From contig USDD01000012.1 of assembly GCA_900553265.1 (NCBI GenBank), positions 1 to 38,808 on the forward strand: a stretch of 38,808 bases of DNA, given 5' to 3'. The notes under the pieces are model-generated. The model did not search any database and was not told where the DNA came from. It worked only from the letters and a program-made list of their open reading frames with translations. Source of the stretch: an uncultured Eubacteriales bacterium (GTDB lineage: Bacteria > Bacillota > Clostridia > Christensenellales > Aristaeellaceae). The position numbers were made by a program, and so were the translations under genes. This document shows positions 23,676-30,601 of this stretch, piece by piece; the stretch's first letter is position 1; the number at the start of each line of letters is the position of its first letter.

Positions 23676-24665
23676 TTACTTGGTCTCCTGCTTCTGGGCC
23701 AGCTTCGCTTCCTGCCTGTCGAAATAGCGGTTGAGCGCGACGGACTGGATGATGGAGATGATGTTGACGGCCATCCAGTAAATCGAAAACGCCGCGTTGC
23801 TGGTGGCGCAGATCCACAGCGAGAAGAGCGGGAAGAACCACTTCATGAAGCCGCTGTTCATGGCGTTGGCCGCGTCGCTCTGCGCGTCGCCCTGGGCCGC
23901 AGGCTGGTTGGACTGCGGGTTGGTGAGCTTGGTCATGAAGAACTGGCTGACCGCCGCGAAAATCGGCAGCAGGAACAGGCCGTTGGAATACTGGAACAGG
24001 CTGGCGAAGGACGTGGGCAGCGTCAGAACCGGCTTGATGATGATGAAATTCAGCGGAATCTGAGTGAACGCATTCGCGCCGTACTGCGCCGCCACGGCAG
24101 CGTACTCGCTGGAGGCGAGGAACGTGCGCGCCGCTTCGATGTTCTCCTGGGTCAGAATCCTGGAATAGCCCACCGGCGAGATGGCCATCAGCTTGTCGCC
24201 AATGGCGGGCAGGATGGTCGAGCCGAAGGAATCGGGCTGGAACACGTTCTTGATCCACAGCCAGCTCTGGAAGGTCGGCTGAATGCCGTCGCGCAGATCC
24301 AGAATCATCTGGACGGTGTGCTCGTTGGCCACCACGCGCATGGCGGTGAACATGAAGATCAGGATCGGCCACTGCAGCAGCAGCGGAAGGCAGCCGGCGG
24401 TGGGGCTGACGTGCTCCTTCTTGTAAAGCTCCATCATCTTCTGATTGAGCTTGTCCTTGTCGTTGGCGTACTTCTTCTGAAGCGCCTGAACCTTGGGCTG
24501 AATGCGGGTGGTGGCGCGCATGCTGCGGCGGGACTTGACGTCCAGCGGCATCAGCACCAGTCGGGTCAGCAGCGTAAAGATGACCACGGCCCAGCCGTAG
24601 TTGCCCACCCAGCCGTAGATCCAGTTCAGGGCGTTCATGAAAAAGACATTGATCCACTCAAACAT
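23676..24665 (-). CDS. yidC: Membrane protein insertase YidC/Oxa1
   Basis: A 329-residue insertase that helps the Sec system place membrane proteins. It has five main hydrophobic segments: residues 5-50 (including WAVVIFTLLTRLVLMPLDVKS), the cytoplasmic hairpin with QPKVQALQKKYANDKDKLNQKMMELYKKE, then HVSPTAGCLPLLLQWPILI, and two segments near the C-terminus. No lipobox precedes the first helix, unlike SpoIIIJ. ATG 24665 is chosen for GGAGG seven bases upstream. It is separated from yidD by 183 bases with two hairpins. Confidence 0.95.
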   Translation of the reverse strand: MFEWINVFFMNALNWIYGWVGNYGWAVVIFTLLTRLVLMPLDVKSRRSMRATTRIQPKVQALQKKYANDKDKLNQKMMELYKKEHVSPTAGCLPLLLQWPILIFMFTAMRVVANEHTVQMILDLRDGIQPTFQSWLWIKNVFQPDSFGSTILPAIGDKLMAISPVGYSRILTQENIEAARTFLASSEYAAVAAQYGANAFTQIPLNFIIIKPVLTLPTSFASLFQYSNGLFLLPIFAAVSQFFMTKLTNPQSNQPAAQGDAQSDAANAMNSGFMKWFFPLFSLWICATSNAAFSIYWMAVNIISIIQSVALNRYFDRQEAKLAQKQETK

Positions 24666-24738
24666 TCTGAATCCTCCAAAGGAAATTGGTCGGGGCAAGC
24701 CCGCCTGAAGCGCGATTTGCTCGCTCATGCATACAAGA

Positions 24739-24792
24739 AAATGCCCAGCCGCGGCCCGTGCGCATGCGCAGGCCAGAGGACTGCGGGCATTT
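24739..24792 (-). terminator. Attenuator-like hairpin between yidD and yidC
   Basis: AAATGCCC (24739-24746) pairs with GGGCATTT (24785-24792), with further G+C-rich pairing inside. On the minus strand it ends in TTTTCTTG. Partial termination here would separate rpmH-rnpA-yidD from yidC-jag. Confidence 0.5.
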
Positions 24793-24813
24793 CTTTCTTC
24801 GCTGAGACGTCCT

Positions 24814-24851
24814 GAGCCCGGCGCAGGGGCGCCGAAGGAGAAAGAGGCTCA
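24814..24851 (-). other. Hairpin overlapping the yidD stop codon
   Basis: CCTGAGCC pairs with GGCTCAGG at the outside and CGGCGC with GCGCCG inside. One outer arm overlaps the end of yidD. It may protect the 3' end of the upstream message or act with the hairpin at 24739. Confidence 0.45.
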
Positions 24852-25079
24852 GGGAACGGGATCATATCCGCCCTTGCAGAGCGGATGGCAGCGCAGAAGC
24901 CGCCGAACGGTCAGCCAGCCGCCCTTCAGGGCGCCGTACTTTCCGACGGCCTCCAGCGCGTACTGAGAGCAGGTCGGAATAAACCTGCAGCATCCGGGAT
25001 GCCGAGGTGAAATGCTGCTTTGGTAAAAGCGAATCAGCCAGAGCAGAAACCGCTTTGGCAGAGAAGACAGCTTCTTCAT
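24849..25079 (-). CDS. yidD: Membrane protein insertion efficiency factor YidD
   Basis: A 76-residue protein of the YidD (DUF37) family, with RFYQSSISPRHPGCCRF, TCSQYALEAVGKYG, ALKGGWLTVRRLLRCHPL and GGYDPVP, all diagnostic. It has an amphipathic N-terminal helix and assists YidC at the membrane. The start is ATG 25079, overlapping the rnpA stop (ATGA); longer in-frame versions run into rnpA. Confidence 0.96.
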   Translation of the reverse strand: MKKLSSLPKRFLLWLIRFYQSSISPRHPGCCRFIPTCSQYALEAVGKYGALKGGWLTVRRLLRCHPLCKGGYDPVP

Positions 25080-25450
25080 GCTTCCTCTTTCAGCAGCTTC
25101 GCGCGGTTGAGCAGCGAACCGATCTCCCGCGTCAGCGCGGCATGGGAAATTTCCGCGGCCGAGGGCCGCGCGACGAAGATGTATTTCCCACATTTCAGAC
25201 GCGTGCGCAGCTTGCGCACATCCTCACGCATCCACCGCCGAATGCGGTTGCGCGTGACGGCGTTGCCCACCTTCCCGGAGACGGAGAAGCCGATTTTCAG
25301 CTCCCGCCCCTTCAGATGAACCAGAGTGAGATTGCGGGAGGGGTTGGACTTTCCCCGGCGATAGACGAAGCGATAATTGCGGTTATCGCCCAGCCGATAG
25401 CGGCGCGGAAAGCTCTCCGGCCCGCGCGTTGCAGAGCGCGTCCCCTCCAT
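25076..25450 (-). CDS. rnpA: Ribonuclease P protein component
   Basis: A 124-residue basic protein that binds RNase P RNA and helps mature tRNA 5' ends. The family signature KVGNAVTRNRIRRWMRED (about residues 60-77), a preceding LKIGFSVS strand and YIFVARPSA near residue 92 are present. It lies six bases after rpmH and overlaps yidD. The N-terminal 14 residues before the conserved part could be shorter if an internal start is used. Confidence 0.95.
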   Translation of the reverse strand: MEGTRSATRGPESFPRRYRLGDNRNYRFVYRRGKSNPSRNLTLVHLKGRELKIGFSVSGKVGNAVTRNRIRRWMREDVRKLRTRLKCGKYIFVARPSAAEISHAALTREIGSLLNRAKLLKEEA

Positions 25451-25456
25451 GGTCGA

Positions 25457-25600
25457 TTAAGCGGACAGAACCTTGCGGCCGCGGGCGCGACGGGCCTTCA
25501 GAACATTGCGGCCGGCGCGGGTCTTCATGCGGGCACGGAAGCCATGCACCTTGGAACGCTGACGCTTCTTGGGCTGATAGGTACGGACGGAACTTGCCAT
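25457..25600 (-). CDS. rpmH: Large ribosomal subunit protein bL34
   Basis: A 47-residue, very basic protein. It reads MASSVRTYQPKKRQRSKVHG, then FRARMKTRAGRNVLKARRAR and GRKVLSA, a textbook bL34. GGAG lies about ten bases upstream of ATG 25600. First gene of the rnpA-yidD-yidC-jag cluster. dnaA, its usual divergent neighbour, is not present on the other side. Confidence 0.97.
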   Translation of the reverse strand: MASSVRTYQPKKRQRSKVHGFRARMKTRAGRNVLKARRARGRKVLSA

Positions 25601-25709
25601 GATCGAAACACTCCTTCAAACTTATGATGACTTAGGGGAAATTCCCCTTCGTTTCCCGGAATCGGGTCGTGCATTGGGGAACCAAAACACCCCAAATTAC
25701 AGCCTTATC

Positions 25710-25739
25710 AGTATAGACGATAAAGAGCCGTTCTGTCAA
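25710..25739 (-). promoter_or_regulatory. Strong promoter of the rpmH cluster
   Basis: On the minus strand TTGACA (25739-25734) and TATACT (25715-25710) are 18 bases apart, close to full consensus. The leader to rpmH is about 100 bases. Confidence 0.85.
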
Positions 25740-25778
25740 GCATCCCTGCGTGAAATATCATAATGAAGTAGATTTTTT

Positions 25779-25818
25779 CCGCCGGGAATTGCATTCGCCG
25801 GCGGGAATAAGGTATAAT
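25779..25818 (+). promoter_or_regulatory. Promoter with flanking inverted repeat, Nudix-acyltransferase operon
   Basis: TTGCAT (25789-25794) and TATAAT (25813-25818) with an 18-base spacer. The -35 lies between the arms of a 7-bp inverted repeat, CCGCCGG (25779-25785) and CCGGCGG (25798-25804), a possible operator. Confidence 0.6.
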
Positions 25819-25882
25819 GATCCTGCATAACCGACAATCATCCGAATAAAAGCCCATGTTTTTATCGAAGGGAGTGATCTCG

Positions 25883-26308
25883 ATGGCTCGGGAAGGCAAT
25901 CTCATCGTGCTGTTTGACGCGCCGGGTGAGCGCGTGCTGTGCTGTCTGAGGCGCAGACCGCCCTACGCGGGGCTGTACAACCTGCCCGGCGGCAGGGTCG
26001 AGCCGGGTGAATCCGGCCAAAATGCTGCGGAGCGGGAGCTCATGGAGGAGACGGGCGTTGCTCCGCAGGACGCTTCTCTTCGGAAAATGCTCCGCACCGA
26101 GTATTTCTGGGACGACTGGGCCCTGGAGGTCTACGTCGGACGGCTGAATCGCCCGATGGACGTGTACGGCGAGGAAAACGAGCTGCGCTGGACGCCTCTT
26201 TCGGAGGATTTCTACGATTCCAGCCGCTTCGCCGGCGCGGGCAACGTGGGCCACTTCGTGGAATACGCCCGGCGCTTTTCGGGGCTTCTGCCGGAGGCGG
26301 AGCCATGA
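25883..26308 (+). CDS. Nudix hydrolase
   Basis: A 141-residue Nudix protein. The box GGRVEPGESGQNAAERELMEETGV (about residues 37-60, complete G-x5-E-x7-REUxEExGU) predicts magnesium-dependent hydrolysis of a nucleoside diphosphate derivative; substrate unknown. ATG 25883 is chosen for GGGAG eight bases upstream rather than ATG 25856. Its stop overlaps the next start (ATGA), linking it to a membrane acyltransferase. Confidence 0.9.
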   Translation: MAREGNLIVLFDAPGERVLCCLRRRPPYAGLYNLPGGRVEPGESGQNAAERELMEETGVAPQDASLRKMLRTEYFWDDWALEVYVGRLNRPMDVYGEENELRWTPLSEDFYDSSRFAGAGNVGHFVEYARRFSGLLPEAEP

Positions 26309-27501
26309 TCGCCCTCCTTCGCGGACTGCGCCGCGCCTTCTCGCCCGGAAAAAACGACCCGCTGCGCGCCGACGCGGCGGATCTGCTGCGCGTGGGCTGC
26401 ACGATTGCGGTGGCGGCCTATCACATCTGGCAGCAGTCCTGGCTCAATCCCGCGTTTTCGCTGTTCGGGCTGCGCGTCAATCTGCGCAATCAGGTGGCCA
26501 CGGGCTATCTGGGCGTGGATCTGCTGCTGATGCTCAGCGGATTTCTGCTGTATCTGCCCTATGCCGCGGGCCATACGCCGGACGTGCGCGGGTTTTATCT
26601 CAAGCGCGCGGCGCGCATTCTGCCCAGCTACTGGTTCTGTCTGCTGATTATGCTCGCCTTCGCCGCCGTCGGCGGGCTGTACGCCTCCGCGGGCGCGATG
26701 TTCAGAGATCTGCTGGCCCACGCGACGTTCACGCACAATCTCTCTGCCGAGAGCTACGTCGGCACGCCGCTGAACGGCGCGCTGTGGACGCTGGCGGTGG
26801 AGGTGCAGTTCTATCTGATCTTCCCCCTCCTCGCCCGGGTGTTTCGCCGCTGGCCCGTGCCAACCTACGCGGCTATGCTGCTGATCTCGCGCGTCTTTCT
26901 CTCCCTGTGGGTGCTGCCCCGGGAGGACACGACGCTCTGGTTCAATCAGCTTCCGGCGCTGATGGAGGTCTACGCCAACGGCATGCTGGCGGCGCATATT
27001 TACGGCGCGCTGTCCAAACGCCGGTGCGAATCCCGCGTCGAGGCGCTGCTGTGCACGCTTCTCGCCGTCGCCGCCTGCGCGGCGCTCTGGATGCTGGCCG
27101 ATACTCAGGGACGCCTGTCCGGCTACGAGGTCGTGCGACGCGGCCAGCTCGCCCGGCGCTTTCCGCTCTCGGCGGCGGGCGCGGTTTTCGTGGTCTGCGG
27201 CAGCCGCAGCCTGAGCTTTTTCCGCAGTCTCTGCTCCAATCGGCTCACGCGCTTCCTGTCGGGCGTCTCCTTTAATTTCTACGTCTGGCATCAGGTGCTG
27301 GCGCTGAAGCTCAAGCAGTGGCGCGTGCCGCCCTACGTCTCGGACATGCCCCAGAAGGCGGCGGAGCAGCCCTGGCAGCATCAGTACACGCTGCTTTGCT
27401 GGCTGGCGGCACTGGCCATGGCGATTCTCGTCACCTATGCCGTGGAGCGCCCCTGCGCCCGGCGAATGCTGCGCGGAAGAAAACGAAAACCGGCGAATTA
27501 A
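26305..27501 (+). CDS. Acyltransferase family 3 (OafA/YrhL-type) membrane protein
   Basis: A 398-residue polytopic protein with about ten membrane helices. The N-terminal DLLRVGCTIAVAAYHIWQQ carries the family's catalytic-type histidine in helix 1. LGVDLLLMLSGFLLYLPYA, FYLKRAARILPSYWFCLL and LWTLAVEVQFYLIFPLL (with the conserved WTLxxE) are classic PF01757 motifs. Members O-acetylate or otherwise acylate cell-surface sugars. It is translationally coupled to the upstream Nudix gene. The acceptor is unknown. Confidence 0.93.
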   Translation: MIALLRGLRRAFSPGKNDPLRADAADLLRVGCTIAVAAYHIWQQSWLNPAFSLFGLRVNLRNQVATGYLGVDLLLMLSGFLLYLPYAAGHTPDVRGFYLKRAARILPSYWFCLLIMLAFAAVGGLYASAGAMFRDLLAHATFTHNLSAESYVGTPLNGALWTLAVEVQFYLIFPLLARVFRRWPVPTYAAMLLISRVFLSLWVLPREDTTLWFNQLPALMEVYANGMLAAHIYGALSKRRCESRVEALLCTLLAVAACAALWMLADTQGRLSGYEVVRRGQLARRFPLSAAGAVFVVCGSRSLSFFRSLCSNRLTRFLSGVSFNFYVWHQVLALKLKQWRVPPYVSDMPQKAAEQPWQHQYTLLCWLAALAMAILVTYAVERPCARRMLRGRKRKPAN

Positions 27502-27512
27502 TCCCCGCATTC

Positions 27513-27541
27513 TTGAATTGCAATATTTCCCGTGATACAAT
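27513..27541 (+). promoter_or_regulatory. Promoter of the PHP-domain gene
   Basis: TTGAAT (27513-27518) and TACAAT (27536-27541), 17-base spacer, preceded by TGA (extended -10). The start codon is at 27578 after GGGAG. Confidence 0.75.
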
Positions 27542-27577
27542 AAGAACAGCAAAAATTCCGAAAGGGAGTGTCCCGCC

Positions 27578-28849
27578 ATGTCCTATACCCGCGAAGAGCG
27601 CCTCGCCCTGCTCAACGGCGATAACGCCCTCGAAGCCCTGAAGAAGATGGTCGCCCAGGAACCGAAACCGGTCACCGGGCGCGACGTGAACAACCACATC
27701 CACACCACCTATTCCTTCTCGCCCTATTCCCCCACCGCGGCGGTCTGGTTCGCACGGGAGGCAGGACTCTGCACCTGCGGCCTGATGGATCACGACTCCA
27801 TCGCCGGCGCGGAGGAGTTCCTCGCGGCGGCCGACGTGGCCGGCATGGCGGCCACCATCGGCATGGAGTGCCGCGCCAGCTTCGCGGGCACGCCCTTCGG
27901 CGACCGCAAGCTGAACAATCCCGACCAGAGCGGCGTGCTGTACATGACGCTGCACGGCGTGCCCCACAACCGCGCCGCCGAGCTGAACGAGGCCTTCGCG
28001 CCCTATCGTGCCAAGCGCAACGACCGCAACCGCCGCATGGTCGAGGCCATCAACGGCATGATGGGCCGCTACGGCGTGACCATCGACTTCGACCGCGACG
28101 TTCTGCCCCTGTCCAACTACGCCAAGGGCGGCACCGTCACCGAGCGCCATCTCTCCAGCGCGCTGGCCTATCGCATGCTGGATGTGATCGGCTCCGGCGA
28201 AAAGCTGATCGCCTTCATCAAAAACGAGCTTCAGCTGCCCATCTCCGGCAAGATCGAGGGCTATCTGCTGGACGAAAACAATCCCCATCGCATGTACGAC
28301 CTGCTGGGCTGGATCAAATCTCAGCTCATCGCCCGGTTCTACATCGACGCCACCGACGAGCTGCCCACCGTGCGCGAGGCGCTGGATCTCAGCGAGCGCA
28401 TCGGCGCCATCTCCGCGGCGGCCTATCTGGGCGACGTGGGCGACAGCGTGACCGGCGACAAGCGCGCCCAGAAGTTCGAGGACGATTTCCTGGACGAGCT
28501 GATCGCCTATTACGCCGAGCTGGGCTTCCGCGCCGTGACCTACATGCCCTCCCGCAACACCAAGGCTCAGCTGACCCGCCTGCGCGCGCTGTGCGAGAAG
28601 CACAACCTGTTCCAGATCAGCGGCGAGGACATCAACTCCCCGCGCCAGTCCTTCGTCTGCGAGGCCCAGCGCGATCCCGCCTTCGCCAACCTCTACGAGG
28701 CCACCTGGGCGCTCATCGCCCACGAATGGCGCGCCACCGAGGATCCGGACGACGGCCTGTTCTCCGAGAAGAGCATTCGCCGCTGGCCGAACCTGAACGA
28801 CCGCGTGCGCGCCTTCGCCGAATTCGGTCTGGCGATGCAGAAGAAGTAA
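27578..28849 (+). CDS. PHP-domain metal-dependent phosphoesterase-like protein
   Basis: A 423-residue soluble protein. PHP motif I H40-x-H42 (NNHIHTTYSFSPYSP), the D71-H72-D73 motif (MDHDS), E97 (GMEC) and H126 (TLHG) form a metal site of the PHP superfamily. The last motif, usually DxH, reads GEDIN with D351 and N353, so one metal ligand is changed. A long insertion (about residues 130-300) separates the early motifs from the last. PHP proteins hydrolyse phosphate esters such as histidinol phosphate or nucleic acid ends; I cannot assign a substrate. Monocistronic, with biased codons suggesting strong expression. Confidence 0.8.
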   Translation: MSYTREERLALLNGDNALEALKKMVAQEPKPVTGRDVNNHIHTTYSFSPYSPTAAVWFAREAGLCTCGLMDHDSIAGAEEFLAAADVAGMAATIGMECRASFAGTPFGDRKLNNPDQSGVLYMTLHGVPHNRAAELNEAFAPYRAKRNDRNRRMVEAINGMMGRYGVTIDFDRDVLPLSNYAKGGTVTERHLSSALAYRMLDVIGSGEKLIAFIKNELQLPISGKIEGYLLDENNPHRMYDLLGWIKSQLIARFYIDATDELPTVREALDLSERIGAISAAAYLGDVGDSVTGDKRAQKFEDDFLDELIAYYAELGFRAVTYMPSRNTKAQLTRLRALCEKHNLFQISGEDINSPRQSFVCEAQRDPAFANLYEATWALIAHEWRATEDPDDGLFSEKSIRRWPNLNDRVRAFAEFGLAMQKK

Positions 28850-28922
28850 TTTCCGGAGCAAGCCCGCAATACTCAGACCGGTTCGTCCCGGGATTGCGGA
28901 GCTTACTCTGACACTCCATCGG

Positions 28923-28951
28923 ACAGGCGGGAGCCTTCGGCTTCCGCCTGT
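28923..28951 (+). terminator. Terminator after the PHP-domain gene
   Basis: Bases 28923-28935 pair with 28939-28951 (one G-T pair) around TTC, followed by a T-rich stretch. A weaker hairpin (28864-28870 with 28893-28899) lies just upstream. Confidence 0.75.
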
Positions 28952-29000
28952 TCCCTTTGTCCGAAATTTCTTTTCAAAAAATCCCCCTGGAGGAAACCCT

Positions 29001-29705
29001 ATGAACAAAAATTGGCTGGTCAAGGGCGTGCGCGACGGCATTCCCATCGCGCTGGGCTATTTCGCCGTGTCCTTTTCGCTGGGCATCGCGGCCCGCAATG
29101 CGGGGCTGACCGCGTTTCAGGCCATGCTGGCGAGCTTCACCAACAACGCCTCGGCGGGCGAGTTCGCCGCGTTCACCCTCATCGGCGCGGGCGCGGGCTA
29201 CGGCGAGGTGGCGCTGATGACGCTGATCGCCAACGCGCGGTATCTCCTGATGAGCTGCGCGCTGAGTCAGAAGCTGGATCCCAGCGTATCCGTGGGCCAT
29301 CGAATGCTCATTGGCTACGACGTGACCGACGAAATCTTCGGCATCTGCGTGTCCGTGGACGGCAGGCTGAACCCCTTCTACGCCTACGGCGCCATGCTGG
29401 TGGCGCTGCCGGGCTGGGCCGTCGGCACCTATCTGGGCGTGCGCATGGGCAGCATTCTGCCCGCGCGGCTGGTCAGCGCCCTGAGCGTGGCGCTCTACGG
29501 CATGTTCATCGCCATCATCGTGCCTCCGGCGCGCCGCAGCCGCTTCGTCGCCGGCCTCATCGCCGCGTCCATGGCGCTGAGCGCGCTGCTGACCTGCCTG
29601 TCCTTCTTCCAGTTCCTGTCGTCGGGCATGCGCGTCATCCTCCTGACGGTGGCGCTCTCCGCCGCCGCGGCGATTCTCAAACCCATCGAGGAGGCGAGCG
29701 CATGA
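29001..29705 (+). CDS. azlC: Branched-chain amino-acid exporter, large subunit AzlC
   Basis: A 234-residue membrane protein of the AzlC family. GVRDGIPIALGYFAVSFSLGIAARNAGL at the start, TNNASAGEFA near 50, ANARYLLMSCALSQ near 78 and GYDVTDEIFGI are typical. With AzlD it exports branched-chain amino acids or analogues such as azaleucine. GGAGG is about seven bases upstream of ATG 29001. The stop overlaps the azlD start. Confidence 0.95.
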   Translation: MNKNWLVKGVRDGIPIALGYFAVSFSLGIAARNAGLTAFQAMLASFTNNASAGEFAAFTLIGAGAGYGEVALMTLIANARYLLMSCALSQKLDPSVSVGHRMLIGYDVTDEIFGICVSVDGRLNPFYAYGAMLVALPGWAVGTYLGVRMGSILPARLVSALSVALYGMFIAIIVPPARRSRFVAGLIAASMALSALLTCLSFFQFLSSGMRVILLTVALSAAAAILKPIEEASA

Positions 29706-30010
29706 CCGGCAATCCCTACATTTATATTCTCACCATGGCCGCGGTGTCCTATCTCATCCGCGTGCTGCCGCTGACGCTGATCCGCAGGGAGATTCGCAGC
29801 CGCTTTCTGCGCTCCTTCCTCTATTACGTCCCCTACGTCACGCTGGCGGTCATGACCTTCCCGTCCATCCTCACCGCCACGTCCCACCCCGTCTCGGCAT
29901 GGATCGGCTTCGCCGCGGCCCTCGTCATGGCATGGCGCGGCAAGGGCCTGCTGCCCGTCGCCTGCGTCGCCTGCGCCACGGTGTTCCTGTCCGAGCTGGC
30001 GCTGGTCTGA
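29702..30010 (+). CDS. azlD: Branched-chain amino-acid exporter, small subunit AzlD
   Basis: A 102-residue membrane protein with four hydrophobic segments. YIYILTMAAVSYLIRVLPLTL and FLYYVPYVTLAVMTFPSIL match the AzlD family. It starts inside the azlC stop (ATGA), so the two subunits are coupled. A terminator with a T-run follows at 30109. Confidence 0.95.
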   Translation: MTGNPYIYILTMAAVSYLIRVLPLTLIRREIRSRFLRSFLYYVPYVTLAVMTFPSILTATSHPVSAWIGFAAALVMAWRGKGLLPVACVACATVFLSELALV

Positions 30011-30108
30011 GAAAACCGCGTGCCTCCTGATTTTTTATTTGCCGACTGCCGCCCCTGCAATTGGAGCGCATAAAAGCAACCATCGGATTTCTCTGATCGC
30101 TGCTCACT

Positions 30109-30146
30109 GCCGGGTACAGACGCCCGGCTTTTATTCTGTTTTTTCC
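30109..30146 (+). terminator. Terminator of azlCD
   Basis: GCCGGG (30109-30114) pairs with CCCGGC (30123-30128), followed by TTTTATTCTGTTTTTT. About 100 bases after azlD; the sequence between has no gene. Confidence 0.7.
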
Positions 30147-30179
30147 ATCACGCGGTGACGCGCTTCGCCGCCACACGGC

Positions 30180-30461
30180 ATGTCGCAAGAGGATCTTGGT
30201 GCCTTTAGTAATGTAAGCAACAAACACATCAGCAACATCGAGCTCGGCAAAGCAAAGCTCAGTCTGGAGGCTCTCGTCCATATCGCAAATGCGTTAGAGG
30301 TCTCCACAGATGATCTGCTTGTTGATAGCTTGAAATGCTCTGCGTCCACAGCAGATTCCGAACTTCATCGCCTGCTTCTGGACTGCAACCCAGTTGAAGA
30401 AGAGATTCTAACTCGGATGGTAAAAGAATTGAAAGCCATTCTGTACGGACTGGGAATCTGA
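30180..30461 (+). pseudogene. XRE-family regulator missing its first helix
   Basis: A 93-residue frame whose start, MSQEDLGAFSNVSNKHISNIELGKAKLS, corresponds to helix 2 onward of a common Clostridia XRE repressor; the usual first 12-15 residues are absent. Upstream in-frame codons run only eight residues to a stop at 30156, and no ribosome binding site precedes ATG 30180. The C-terminal part (LLLDCNPVEEEILTRMVKELKAIL) is intact. I read it as a 5'-truncated remnant at the left border of the accessory region; a short functional protein is less likely. Confidence 0.6.
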
Positions 30462-30563
30462 TTCGTAACATAAGCCAAGACACATAATGGTACTGCCCGC
30501 ATAAGCTGCAGCTGCACCTTGGGATAATTCCGAGGTGCTGTCTGTGGTCTATGCAGGCAAATG

Positions 30564-30593
30564 AAAAAACCTCCGCAGCAATCGTCGCGGAGG
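30564..30593 (-). terminator. Terminator of the AAA-ATPase-like gene
   Basis: CCTCCGC (30570-30576) pairs with GCGGAGG (30587-30593); on the minus strand TTTTTT follows (30569-30564). It lies nine bases after the stop codon. Confidence 0.85.
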
Positions 30594-30601
30594 AATCAAT
30601 T

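Noticed and set aside
25601..25882. Replication origin next to rpmH
   Set aside because: The region is A+T-rich, but I find no cluster of TTATNCACA boxes and no dnaA; it is explained by two divergent promoters.
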